From Candidatus Gastranaerophilales bacterium (lineage in GTDB: Bacteria > Cyanobacteriota > Vampirovibrionia > Gastranaerophilales > Gastranaerophilaceae): a stretch of DNA of 37,463 bases. The notes below the pieces were generated by a model. The model was not told where the DNA came from and did not search any database. It was given only the letters and a program-made list of their open reading frames with translations. The stretch is taken from assembly GCA_944325185.1 (NCBI GenBank), contig CALUZA010000057.1, positions 1-37,463 on the forward strand, read 5' to 3'. Shown here one piece after another: positions 16,829 to 24,572 of this stretch; positions within the stretch are counted from its first letter, which is position 1, and every line of letters starts with the position of its first letter. The position numbers were made by a program, and so were the translations under genes.

Positions 16829-19504
16829 ATGAATAACTTTGTATCGTTTAATGACTATCTTAATCTTGCTAAAAATGGAACTTTATCGATTCACAGTTTG
16901 AAAAAATCTCAAACACAGCAGAATGTTACAGCTTTGAAGCAAGTTGATACTGTTGAGCTAAATACTAAATTAGAACAAGCAAAAAAGCAAAACGGCCTAA
17001 TTGAAAAAATTGCAGATAAAATAAAAGGTGCAACAAAATTAGGTTTTAGCTCTAAGAAAATTCAGAAATCAATCGAAGATGCGAAAAATGGTACAAAAAC
17101 CGTTGAAGAAGTTAAAGATGAAATAAAAAACTATAGACGTTCTCAGGAAAATACTGCCCAAGCGGTAGGTGATTTATTGTCTATTGGCGGTGCTGCTTTA
17201 TTATTTTTTACACTTTATAAAAATCTTATTAAGGGTAAATCTATTTTTATGATTAATAAAGAGCAAATCTTAAGTAAGGTTGATGATTTTATTAAAAATA
17301 ATGAAATAGACATGTCAGGAAGAATAGGAAAAATCTTAGATGTAAATAATCGAGAAAAATTAGTAAAAACTCTTACTGATAAAAAGACTCTTAATTTTGC
17401 AGCTGCTATACCCGCAATGTTTGTAGGTCAATTTATTAAGGAAAATGTTTTAAAAATTAATAGAATAGGAACAAAACAATACAAACCCGAGCTTAATAAA
17501 GAGTCAATGTCAAAAGAAGAAATTAAAAAAGTTAAAAAAGAAACAAAAAAAGCAAAAAGAAATGCTAACTTTAGAAACGGATTAACGGGTGCAATTAATG
17601 GTCTAACACTTCCGATAGTTGGTTTGTTGGGTCCTGTGGGTGTGCCTATATATGTTGTTGTTAATTCCCTTTCAAGATATTTTATAGGCTCAAGAGAAGA
17701 CAAGAATAATAAATCAATAAATTCTTACATAGATAATATTTCAGCATCAAAAATAACAAATGCCCTTACTGCCTTGTTGATGACGGTTCCATTGGTAAAA
17801 AAAGGACAATTTATAAAAATTTATGAAAAGAATGCTCAAAAGGTAGTTGAAGAATTAAAAAATGCAAAATTAATTGAAAACATTGGCAGCAAAGGCGTTT
17901 ATGCTGATTTGGAAGGCATTATTTTTGCAGATGAAAGAATTAAAGGAATATTAGAACAAAACATTGATGAAGCTGAAAAAATAAGACTTTTAAGTAATGA
18001 AAATATTTTTGCACTTAAATTTAAACAAATTGCAAATGATGATGATTCTTTAACCAAAGCTTTAAGAGAAAAATGTCCGCAAACTTGGAGTTTAGAGGAT
18101 GCTCAAAAAGAGGTGGAAAAAACTTTTGGTGCAAATAAGTATAAATTGAAAAAATGCGTTGGTGTAGGCACTGTGGCTCAAACATTTGTAGCAAAAGATG
18201 AAAAAGGCAATGATGTTTGTATTAAATTAATTCATAGAGGAATAGATAAAGAAAAAATTGCAAGAGACAAAGACGCTTTTGTTAAAATGATTAACTCTTC
18301 GTCGAAATCTCAAAAAGAAAAAGAATTTTTAATTAAAAATGTAGAAAATATTGCAAATGGCGTTATGGCTGAAGTTGATTTATCAAACGAAATGGAAGCA
18401 GCAAAAAGACTCGCTAAAACAGTAAAAATGGCTAATGTGGTAAAACCTATCGAAGTTAAAAATAATATTTATGTAATGGAAAGAGCGGATGGCATAAGCC
18501 TTGCAGATTTTAATGAATTTAGTACTAAGTTTTTAGATTTGAAATTTAAATCACAATACATAAAGAATTTTTATGGCGAAGGTTCAGACAAACTTCGTGA
18601 GTGCATAGAAGAATTAGATAGACTTACAAAAGAATTTAAACAAAAAATTGGTATCGATATGGATTTTGAAGATTTGACGAAAAAAGAAACATTAGATATG
18701 TTGAAGCAATATCAAGATGTATTATCTGAGCAATTTTCAAACGTTGATGTTAACGGAAAGACAATTCATGGCGATATTCATCCGGGCAATATATTTATTG
18801 ATGTTAGAAAATTAAAAGAAGGTAAAAAATGTTTTACTTTAATTGATACAGGTAATACAATTGAGCAAACGGGAGCCCAAGCTCTTAGATTTATTAATCT
18901 TACTAATTATATTAAAAATGCTGATGTAGATAATATCACAGAATTTGTATTGGAAGGTGCAACTCTTCCTGATGGTATGACTATGCAAAAAGCAAAAGAA
19001 ATGATCAGTAAAGAATTAAATGAAATATTTTTTGATAAAGAAACAAAATTGCCAATTATGACAAATGATTCTTTGCTAAGAATAACCGATAGCATAATGG
19101 AAAAATTGGGAATAATTCCTTCATCAACTCAAGGTAATCTTTTAAAAGCGAAAAAATCAAGTAACAATTCTTTAGAAGAGTTATATAAATCTTATATGTC
19201 TAAGTTTTCATCAAAATATATAGGTTCAAAAGTTGAATCAACAACACAAGCTGCTGCTATGGCAGCGCAAGGCGTTACCGAGTTAACTTATGACCTTGGA
19301 AGTTTAAAATTCAGGGAAGCAATTATGAATTTATTGCAACAAAGAAAAAATCTTGCTAAATTACCTGTAAGCGAAAGGTTAAAATTAGCAAAAAGTTCAA
19401 ATGTAGCTGATGAAAATTCTGAAAATGCATTAAGATATTTATTAAAGCAATATAAAATTGATGCCTCTTCATTAACGAGCTTGTTAGAATCATTTGGCAT
19501 TTAG
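16829..19504 (+). CDS. Large membrane-linked UbiB/ABC1-type kinase-like protein
   Basis: The 891-residue protein has three parts. The N-terminal 430 residues are Lys-rich with hydrophobic segments near 112-132 (LLSIGGAALLFFTLYKNLI), 250-290 (LPIVGLLGPVGVPIYVVVN) and 310-325. The middle holds an atypical protein-kinase fold of the UbiB/AarF/ADCK family: glycine/alanine-rich loop VGTVAQTFVAK, VCIKLIH with Lys466, the Glu-bearing EVDLSNEMEAAKRL, catalytic loop HGDIHPGN (647-654) and metal-binding LIDTGNT (D673), where DTG replaces DFG. The C-terminal 190 residues are helical. ATP binding looks intact. UbiB proteins are membrane-associated and act in quinone synthesis or lipid handling; this one is longer than typical (about 550) and lacks a recognisable KxGQ motif, so its role is open. 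No Shine-Dalgarno; TATTAT (16809-16814) lies 14 bp upstream. Confidence 0.8.
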   Translation: MNNFVSFNDYLNLAKNGTLSIHSLKKSQTQQNVTALKQVDTVELNTKLEQAKKQNGLIEKIADKIKGATKLGFSSKKIQKSIEDAKNGTKTVEEVKDEIKNYRRSQENTAQAVGDLLSIGGAALLFFTLYKNLIKGKSIFMINKEQILSKVDDFIKNNEIDMSGRIGKILDVNNREKLVKTLTDKKTLNFAAAIPAMFVGQFIKENVLKINRIGTKQYKPELNKESMSKEEIKKVKKETKKAKRNANFRNGLTGAINGLTLPIVGLLGPVGVPIYVVVNSLSRYFIGSREDKNNKSINSYIDNISASKITNALTALLMTVPLVKKGQFIKIYEKNAQKVVEELKNAKLIENIGSKGVYADLEGIIFADERIKGILEQNIDEAEKIRLLSNENIFALKFKQIANDDDSLTKALREKCPQTWSLEDAQKEVEKTFGANKYKLKKCVGVGTVAQTFVAKDEKGNDVCIKLIHRGIDKEKIARDKDAFVKMINSSSKSQKEKEFLIKNVENIANGVMAEVDLSNEMEAAKRLAKTVKMANVVKPIEVKNNIYVMERADGISLADFNEFSTKFLDLKFKSQYIKNFYGEGSDKLRECIEELDRLTKEFKQKIGIDMDFEDLTKKETLDMLKQYQDVLSEQFSNVDVNGKTIHGDIHPGNIFIDVRKLKEGKKCFTLIDTGNTIEQTGAQALRFINLTNYIKNADVDNITEFVLEGATLPDGMTMQKAKEMISKELNEIFFDKETKLPIMTNDSLLRITDSIMEKLGIIPSSTQGNLLKAKKSSNNSLEELYKSYMSKFSSKYIGSKVESTTQAAAMAAQGVTELTYDLGSLKFREAIMNLLQQRKNLAKLPVSERLKLAKSSNVADENSENALRYLLKQYKIDASSLTSLLESFGI

Positions 19505-19667
19505 TTTAAATCAATAAATTCATATTTCCATTATTTACAAAGAACTGCATGCTAAAATAATTTGTTTTGCTTTATTGTTTGCAGATATTTTGAAAATAAT
19601 TTTGTTATCGATTTTGCTTTTTAAAAATATTTTTGACAATTAAGTTGCGTGGTAATTTATAGTAAAT

Positions 19668-19697
19668 AAAAGACACTATCAAATGATAGTGTCTTTT
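19668..19697. terminator. Terminator of tRNA-Ile (bidirectional)
   Basis: AAAAGACACTATC (19668-19680) pairs perfectly with GATAGTGTCTTTT (19685-19697) over an AAAT loop. It lies directly after the tRNA-Ile on the minus strand and about 160 bp after the kinase-like gene on the plus strand. Confidence 0.85.
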
Positions 19698-19698
19698 A

Positions 19699-19775
19699 TG
19701 GTGGGCCATCCTGGACTCGAACCAGGGACCTCACCCTTATCAGGGGTGCGCTCTAGCCACCTGAGCTAATAGCCC
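19699..19775 (-). tRNA. tRNA-Ile (anticodon GAT)
   Basis: On the minus strand GGGCTAT pairs with ATGGCCC. The anticodon stem CACCC/GGGTG frames CTGATAA with anticodon GAT. The T arm is CCTGG-TTCGAGT-CCAGG and CCA is encoded. It lies about 110 bp after argS on the same strand, and no obvious separate promoter is seen, so co-transcription is possible. Confidence 0.95.
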
Positions 19776-19884
19776 TTAAATTTTATTTGATTTTCATTTC
19801 GCCTGTTGGGCGTTGCATTTGGTTTTAAAAAGAATCTTAACCTTTTGCAGTATCTAAATTATCATAAATAAAATTTAAAATCAA

Positions 19885-21576
19885 CTACATTTTTTCAACA
19901 GCTTCAACGCCTATTAGATTAAGCATTGTAGACATAATTATTCTGAAACAATTTACAAGTGAAAGTTTCATTAAGCTGTCTTTTTTATCTTCGGATAGCA
20001 CCCTTGTGTAGTTATAAAAATGATGGAAAGAGTTGGCAAGTTCCGTTAAATATTTGCAAAGCATATATGGTGCCCTATATTTAACTGCATTTGCAAGAAG
20101 CGCTTTTCCTTCTTCCATTTTTAAAACAAGTGCTTTTGTTGCTTCATAAGATTCATCAGAAAGATTTTTAAATAAATCGTTTATATCAACATTTTCAAAG
20201 AAAGTTTTAATTTCTTCTTTGGTTAAAAATGGAGCAAGCTCGGTTTTATTATCTATATCAAGACGCTTTTCTATAGCTTTTCTTAAAATTGAACAAGCTC
20301 TTGCATGTGCATATTGCACATAGAAAACAGGGTTTTTATCGCTTTGTGATTTGGCCAAATCTATATCAAAATCAATAGTTGTGTCTGACGAGCGCATAAT
20401 CATCCAAAATCTTGTTGCATCAACACCGACTTCATCAACCAAATCATCAAGAGTAACCATTTTTTTGCGTTTACCCATTCTTTGCTGTTCGCCATCTTGG
20501 ATTAAATTTACAAGTTGACCCAAAATAACTTCAAGTTTGTTGCTGTCATATCCAAGTGCTTCAATGGCTGCTTTCATTCTTGGAATATAACCATGGTGGT
20601 CTGCACCCCAAATATTAATCAATAAATCAAAGCCTCTATCGAGTTTATTTTTATGATATGCAATATCTGCCGTAAGATAAGTGTTTTTGCCATCTGTTTT
20701 AACAAGGACTCTATCTTGATCATCGCCATAGTCGGAACTTTTAAACCAAACAGCTCCGTCTTTTTCGTAGATTTTTCCTGCTTTTTTAAGTGCTTCCATG
20801 GCTTTTTCAACTTCTTTATCTTCATAAAGAGTAAGCTCTGAAAAGAAAAGATCAAAATGGGTTCTGAATTTTTCCAAAAGCTCTTTTTGCAACCTAAGCA
20901 TATCTTGTTTTGCAAAGTCTGCATAAGAAAGCCCTTTGTTGTCTTCAAGATATCTTTTGGCGCAATCAATTAAATATTCTCCGGGATATAAACCTTCTTC
21001 AAGTTCTATATTTTCGCCTTTTAGTTGACGAACACGTATTTCTAAAGATTTTCCAAGTTTATTTATTTGATTTCCTGCGTCATTTATGTAAAATTCTTGA
21101 AATACATCATAATTACAATATTTCATTATGTTTGCAAGTGCCGAACCCAATGCTGCCCAGCGTCCGTGTCCAATATGAAAAGGACCCGTCGGGTTTGCAC
21201 TTACATATTCTATATTAACCTTTTTGCCGTTACCAATGTTTGTTTTGAGGTAGTTTTCTTTTTTATTGAGTATATCGACTATGATTTTATTTAAAAATTC
21301 TTTTTCAATTTTAAAGTTTATAAAACCGGCGACTGTATTAATTGAAAAATTTTCCCCAGTTATATTTTTTGCAATTATTTGCGCAATATTTAATGGCGGC
21401 ATTTTTGCTGTTCTTGCAAGAGCTGATACATTAATTGCAAAATCGCCAAAATCCCTATTTTTAGGTGCTTCGCACACTAAATCAAATGTAAGTTCTTTTG
21501 TTTCTCCAAGTTCAGAGTTATTTATTGCCTTATTTATGGCATTTTTTGTGATTTCAATAAAATAATTTTTCAACAT
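19885..21576 (-). CDS. argS: Arginyl-tRNA synthetase
   Basis: The 563-residue class I synthetase charges tRNA-Arg. It has the N-terminal additional domain (residues 1-110), then ANPTGPFHIGHGRWAALG with HIGH at 134-137, the ArgRS segment NIWGADHHGYIPRM, and QRMGKRKKMVTLDDLVDEVG in the place of the KMSKS loop. The C-terminal DALR anticodon-binding domain includes VQYAHARACSILRKA and ends ...RIIMSTMLNLIGVEAVEKM. Length fits the bacterial family. No clear Shine-Dalgarno is seen before the ATG; an AT-rich -10-like TATATT lies about 14 bp upstream on the minus strand. Confidence 0.97.
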   Translation of the reverse strand: MLKNYFIEITKNAINKAINNSELGETKELTFDLVCEAPKNRDFGDFAINVSALARTAKMPPLNIAQIIAKNITGENFSINTVAGFINFKIEKEFLNKIIVDILNKKENYLKTNIGNGKKVNIEYVSANPTGPFHIGHGRWAALGSALANIMKYCNYDVFQEFYINDAGNQINKLGKSLEIRVRQLKGENIELEEGLYPGEYLIDCAKRYLEDNKGLSYADFAKQDMLRLQKELLEKFRTHFDLFFSELTLYEDKEVEKAMEALKKAGKIYEKDGAVWFKSSDYGDDQDRVLVKTDGKNTYLTADIAYHKNKLDRGFDLLINIWGADHHGYIPRMKAAIEALGYDSNKLEVILGQLVNLIQDGEQQRMGKRKKMVTLDDLVDEVGVDATRFWMIMRSSDTTIDFDIDLAKSQSDKNPVFYVQYAHARACSILRKAIEKRLDIDNKTELAPFLTKEEIKTFFENVDINDLFKNLSDESYEATKALVLKMEEGKALLANAVKYRAPYMLCKYLTELANSFHHFYNYTRVLSEDKKDSLMKLSLVNCFRIIMSTMLNLIGVEAVEKM

Positions 21577-21658
21577 AGTGTAATAATTTTAATATAAAAA
21601 ATATGAAAAGTGAAGAAATGTAAAAAAATATGTATTTCTTCTAAAACTTTAGTAAATC

Positions 21659-21686
21659 TTGACAATTCATAGGTTTTCGATATAAT
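21659..21686 (+). promoter_or_regulatory. Near-consensus sigma-70 promoter
   Basis: TTGACA (21659-21664), a 16-bp spacer and TATAAT (21681-21686) match both consensus hexamers exactly. The predicted start is at about 21693, giving a 5' UTR of about 23 nt for the small gene at 21716. It is the best promoter seen in the window. Confidence 0.75.
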
Positions 21687-21715
21687 GGGTAATGCGCCGA
21701 AAAGAGAACAACATT

Positions 21716-21925
21716 ATGACAAGAATTAACGGACTAAATTACAACATAATGAATAACGGCATGAACTTGTACACTAAACGTACTTGTTCGGATAATTCGG
21801 AGTTGTTTATAACGTCAAAGCTTAATATGCTTTATGAACAAGCATTATCCAAAAAGAACTTGTACAATAGCAGAAGAAACTTAAGAAAAATGGTCGAAGG
21901 TAATCACCTTGATGAGACAGTTTAA
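21716..21925 (+). CDS. Small basic hypothetical protein (69 residues)
   Basis: The start at 21716 is chosen over an in-frame ATG at 21692 because that one coincides with the predicted transcription start; an AAGAGA element lies about 9 bp before the later ATG. The product begins MTRINGLNYNIMNNGMNLYT and is Asn-rich at first, then has a helical part (ELFITSKLNMLYEQALSKK) and an Arg/Lys-rich end (NSRRNLRKMVEG). No membrane segment and no family are recognised. It overlaps the convergent gene at 21922 by 4 bp. The consensus promoter implies abundant transcription under ordinary growth. Confidence 0.65.
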   Translation: MTRINGLNYNIMNNGMNLYTKRTCSDNSELFITSKLNMLYEQALSKKNLYNSRRNLRKMVEGNHLDETV

Positions 21926-22446
21926 TTAATTTTCTTTCTGAGTCTTGTTTGTAATTCGTTAGCATAGTTTAAATATTTGATTAAATCTTTATACCTTGTT
22001 TCATTTTCCCCGTAAGGTATGGTTTTTTCGAGCAGTGCTTGAGTGTCAATGTTTAGCTCAAGAAATTTTGACATTGCTTGTTTGACAAGCTTTGCCCTGT
22101 ATAGTCTTGGAAAAATTTTTGAAAAAAGAATTTCGCTGAAATTTGCTTTACCATTTTGGAGTTTTATTTGTTTAAAATTCAAAAATCTTTTTATTGAATC
22201 GTAAGGATTTTTAGCGCTTGATGTTGTTGTATTTTTATTGTCTTCAATCAGATCTAATTCAAAATGATTCAACCTTTTTTTAGTTTTTATTGGTTTTTCT
22301 TCGATGTCATTTTCTTCTTCGTTTTTGTATTCTTTTTCGAAAAAATTTTCATTGTTGCTTTGTTTGTCATAGCTTGAATCGTCAGATGACAATATACCAT
22401 TTTGTATTAACTTTTCCGTTAATGAATTATATAAAGGATTGTCCAT
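21922..22446 (-). CDS. Hypothetical protein, 174 residues
   Basis: The N-terminal 90 residues are highly charged and Asn/Glu-rich, probably disordered. The C-terminal 85 residues look folded and helical (LFSKIFPRLYRAKLVKQAMS, then FLELNIDTQALLEKTIPYGE, then a Lys/Arg-rich end). No signal peptide, membrane segment or known motif is seen. It is divergent from nifU by 97 bp and convergent with the 69-residue gene. Base composition resembles its neighbours. No function can be proposed. Confidence 0.65.
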   Translation of the reverse strand: MDNPLYNSLTEKLIQNGILSSDDSSYDKQSNNENFFEKEYKNEEENDIEEKPIKTKKRLNHFELDLIEDNKNTTTSSAKNPYDSIKRFLNFKQIKLQNGKANFSEILFSKIFPRLYRAKLVKQAMSKFLELNIDTQALLEKTIPYGENETRYKDLIKYLNYANELQTRLRKKIN

Positions 22447-22543
22447 AATATATAATTATGCACTTAAATAAGAATTTTTTTGCCATATAGGCGTAGGATT
22501 TTTAAGTGTTATAATTTTTAAGTAGAGAAATAAGTAGGTAATT

Positions 22544-23371
22544 ATGTGGGAATATTCTGATAAAGTAAAAGAACATTTTAAAAATCCAAAAAATGTAGGT
22601 TCGATTGAAAATGCTGATGCTATAGGTGAAGCGGGAGCTTTATCCTGTGGTGATAAATTAAAATTATATTTGAAAATTGAAAATAATGTTATTGTAGATG
22701 CCAAATTTCAAACTTTTGGGTGTGGTTCTGCAGTTGCTGCTTCAAGCGTTTTAACTGAAATGGTTATAGGAAAAACGATAGAAGAAGCAAGAAAAATTAC
22801 AAATAAACAAATAGCAGAAGCGCTGGATGGGCTTCCTCCTGAAAAAATGCATTGTTCTGTTATGGGCAGAGAAGCCCTTGAAGATGCGCTTAAAAATTAT
22901 ACGGGAGAAGACTGGGAAGAATTGACAGATGATGATTACGAAGAAGGTTCAATGATTATTTGTCATTGTTTTGGCGTTAGTGAAAAAAATATAATTGATG
23001 CCATAGTTGAAAATGGGGCAAAAACTTTGGACGATGTTTCTAAGATTACTTCTGCCGGTCTTGCTTGCGGAAGATGCAGAGAAAATATTGAAAAAATAAT
23101 AAAAAAATATGTAAAAGTTGAAAAATCGGAAAAGTTAAATCCTGTCCAGAAGATTATTAAAATTAATAATGTTATTGAAAATGTTATTTCTCCGGAATTA
23201 CAAAAAGATTTTGGAGATATAGAACTTGTGAACGTAGAAGGAAATAACGTATATGTTAAATTAAAAGGTCATTGTTCAACGTGTGCAAATGCAAAAATGA
23301 CTTTGAAGAATTTTGTTGAAACAAAATTAAAAGAGCTTGTAGATGATGAATTAGTTGTATGTAACGAGTAG
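22544..23371 (+). CDS. nifU: Fe-S cluster scaffold NifU, three-domain type
   Basis: The 275-residue protein is a complete NifU. The N-terminal IscU-like domain has C35-G-D37, C60 and C104, which bind the transient cluster. The central ferredoxin-like domain binds a permanent 2Fe-2S cluster with C140, C142, C175 and C178 (CHCFG...ACGRC). The C-terminal Nfu domain has C244-S-T-C247. It builds Fe-S clusters with sulfur from NifS, encoded 4 bp downstream. No nitrogenase gene is present here, so this is probably the general Fe-S system, as in several anaerobes and epsilonproteobacteria. A TATAAT at 22510-22515 is the likely -10 element. Confidence 0.95.
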   Translation: MWEYSDKVKEHFKNPKNVGSIENADAIGEAGALSCGDKLKLYLKIENNVIVDAKFQTFGCGSAVAASSVLTEMVIGKTIEEARKITNKQIAEALDGLPPEKMHCSVMGREALEDALKNYTGEDWEELTDDDYEEGSMIICHCFGVSEKNIIDAIVENGAKTLDDVSKITSAGLACGRCRENIEKIIKKYVKVEKSEKLNPVQKIIKINNVIENVISPELQKDFGDIELVNVEGNNVYVKLKGHCSTCANAKMTLKNFVETKLKELVDDELVVCNE

Positions 23372-23375
23372 GATT

Positions 23376-24572
23376 ATGAATAAAATTATATATTTGGATA
23401 ATAACGCAACAACAAAAATTGATGAAAAAGTATTGAATGAAATGCTACCCTATTTAAAGGATGAGTATGCTAATCCTTCAAGTATGTATGATAGTGCACA
23501 TATTTGTGCAAATGCCATAGAAAAAGCAAGAGAACAGGTCGCAGATTTATTGGGTGCAGAAAGCGGAAAAAATATAATATTTACTTCTTGTGGTACAGAG
23601 TCAGCTAATACTGCAATAAAAGGAGTTGTTAATCAATATGGAGATATTACTGCTAGAAATCATATAATAACTACGCAAGTCGAGCATCCTTGTGTTTTGT
23701 CGGTGTATGAAAATCTTGAAAAAAAGGGATATAAGGCGACTTATGTTTCGGTTAATGAAAATGGCGAAATAAATGTTGACAATCTTTTATCTAAAATAAC
23801 GCCCGAGACTGTGCTTTTGTCAATTATGCATGCAAATAATGAAACGGGCGCAATTTATCCTGTTTACGAGATTGCAAAAGAGGCCAAAAAAATAAATAAA
23901 AATTTAAAAGTTTTTGTTGACGGGGTTCAAGCTGCGGGAAAAATTCCAATTAACCTTGAAGACACGGAAATTGATTTTTATTCGATTTCAGGACACAAAT
24001 TTCACGCTCCAAAGGGAGTTGGTGCGTTGTATGTTAAAAAAGGCGTGCTTTTTGAACCTTTTATGCTGGGCGGACATCAGGAAAATTCACTAAGAGCCGG
24101 CACTCAAAACACTCCATATATTGTGGGTATGGGTAAAGCTTGTGAACTTGCAAAAAGTAGTCTTGATTTTGAATTAAAAGAAGTTAAAAAATTGAGAGAT
24201 AAATTGGAAAATGGAATTTTATCATCTTTAAAAAATGCAAGATTGAATTCAAGGAGTTCAAATAGAGTTCCAAATACTACAAATATAGGTTTCGAATATA
24301 TTGAAGGAGAACTTATATTATTGTATCTTAATGAGCTTGGAATTTGTGCATCATCGGGAAGCGCTTGTACGTCGGGAAGCCTTGATCCTTCACATGTTCT
24401 AAGGGCGCAAAAAGTTCCTTTTACTTCTTTACATGGTGCAATAAGATTTTCTTTATCCAGATTTACAAAAGAAGAAGAAATTGATTATGCTATTGAAAAG
24501 GTTGTGGAAGTTATAAAAAAACTTGCTAAAATTTCGCCATTTCAAGATGAATTAAAAAAACTTGGTTTATAA
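23376..24572 (+). CDS. nifS: Cysteine desulfurase NifS
   Basis: The enzyme is a PLP-dependent desulfurase that takes sulfur from cysteine and passes it to NifU. The start at 23376 (MNKIIYLDNNATTKIDEKV) is chosen over an upstream in-frame ATG at 23355 inside nifU, because YLDNNATT is the canonical N-terminus and AGGA in the nifU stop region serves as ribosome-binding site. The PLP lysine is K208 in SGHKFHAPKG and the catalytic cysteine is C331 in SSGSACTSGSLDPSHVL. The 398-residue length is typical. Its last codons overlap the convergent membrane protein gene by 6 bp, the shared TTATAA giving a stop on each strand. Confidence 0.96.
   Translation: MNKIIYLDNNATTKIDEKVLNEMLPYLKDEYANPSSMYDSAHICANAIEKAREQVADLLGAESGKNIIFTSCGTESANTAIKGVVNQYGDITARNHIITTQVEHPCVLSVYENLEKKGYKATYVSVNENGEINVDNLLSKITPETVLLSIMHANNETGAIYPVYEIAKEAKKINKNLKVFVDGVQAAGKIPINLEDTEIDFYSISGHKFHAPKGVGALYVKKGVLFEPFMLGGHQENSLRAGTQNTPYIVGMGKACELAKSSLDFELKEVKKLRDKLENGILSSLKNARLNSRSSNRVPNTTNIGFEYIEGELILLYLNELGICASSGSACTSGSLDPSHVLRAQKVPFTSLHGAIRFSLSRFTKEEEIDYAIEKVVEVIKKLAKISPFQDELKKLGL

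Noticed and set aside
19633..19697. TTGACA-19-TATAGT on the plus strand leading straight into the terminator at 19668-19697, suggesting a tiny RNA
   Set aside because: The spacer is long, the hairpin is explained as the tRNA-Ile terminator, and the transcript would be under 40 nt.
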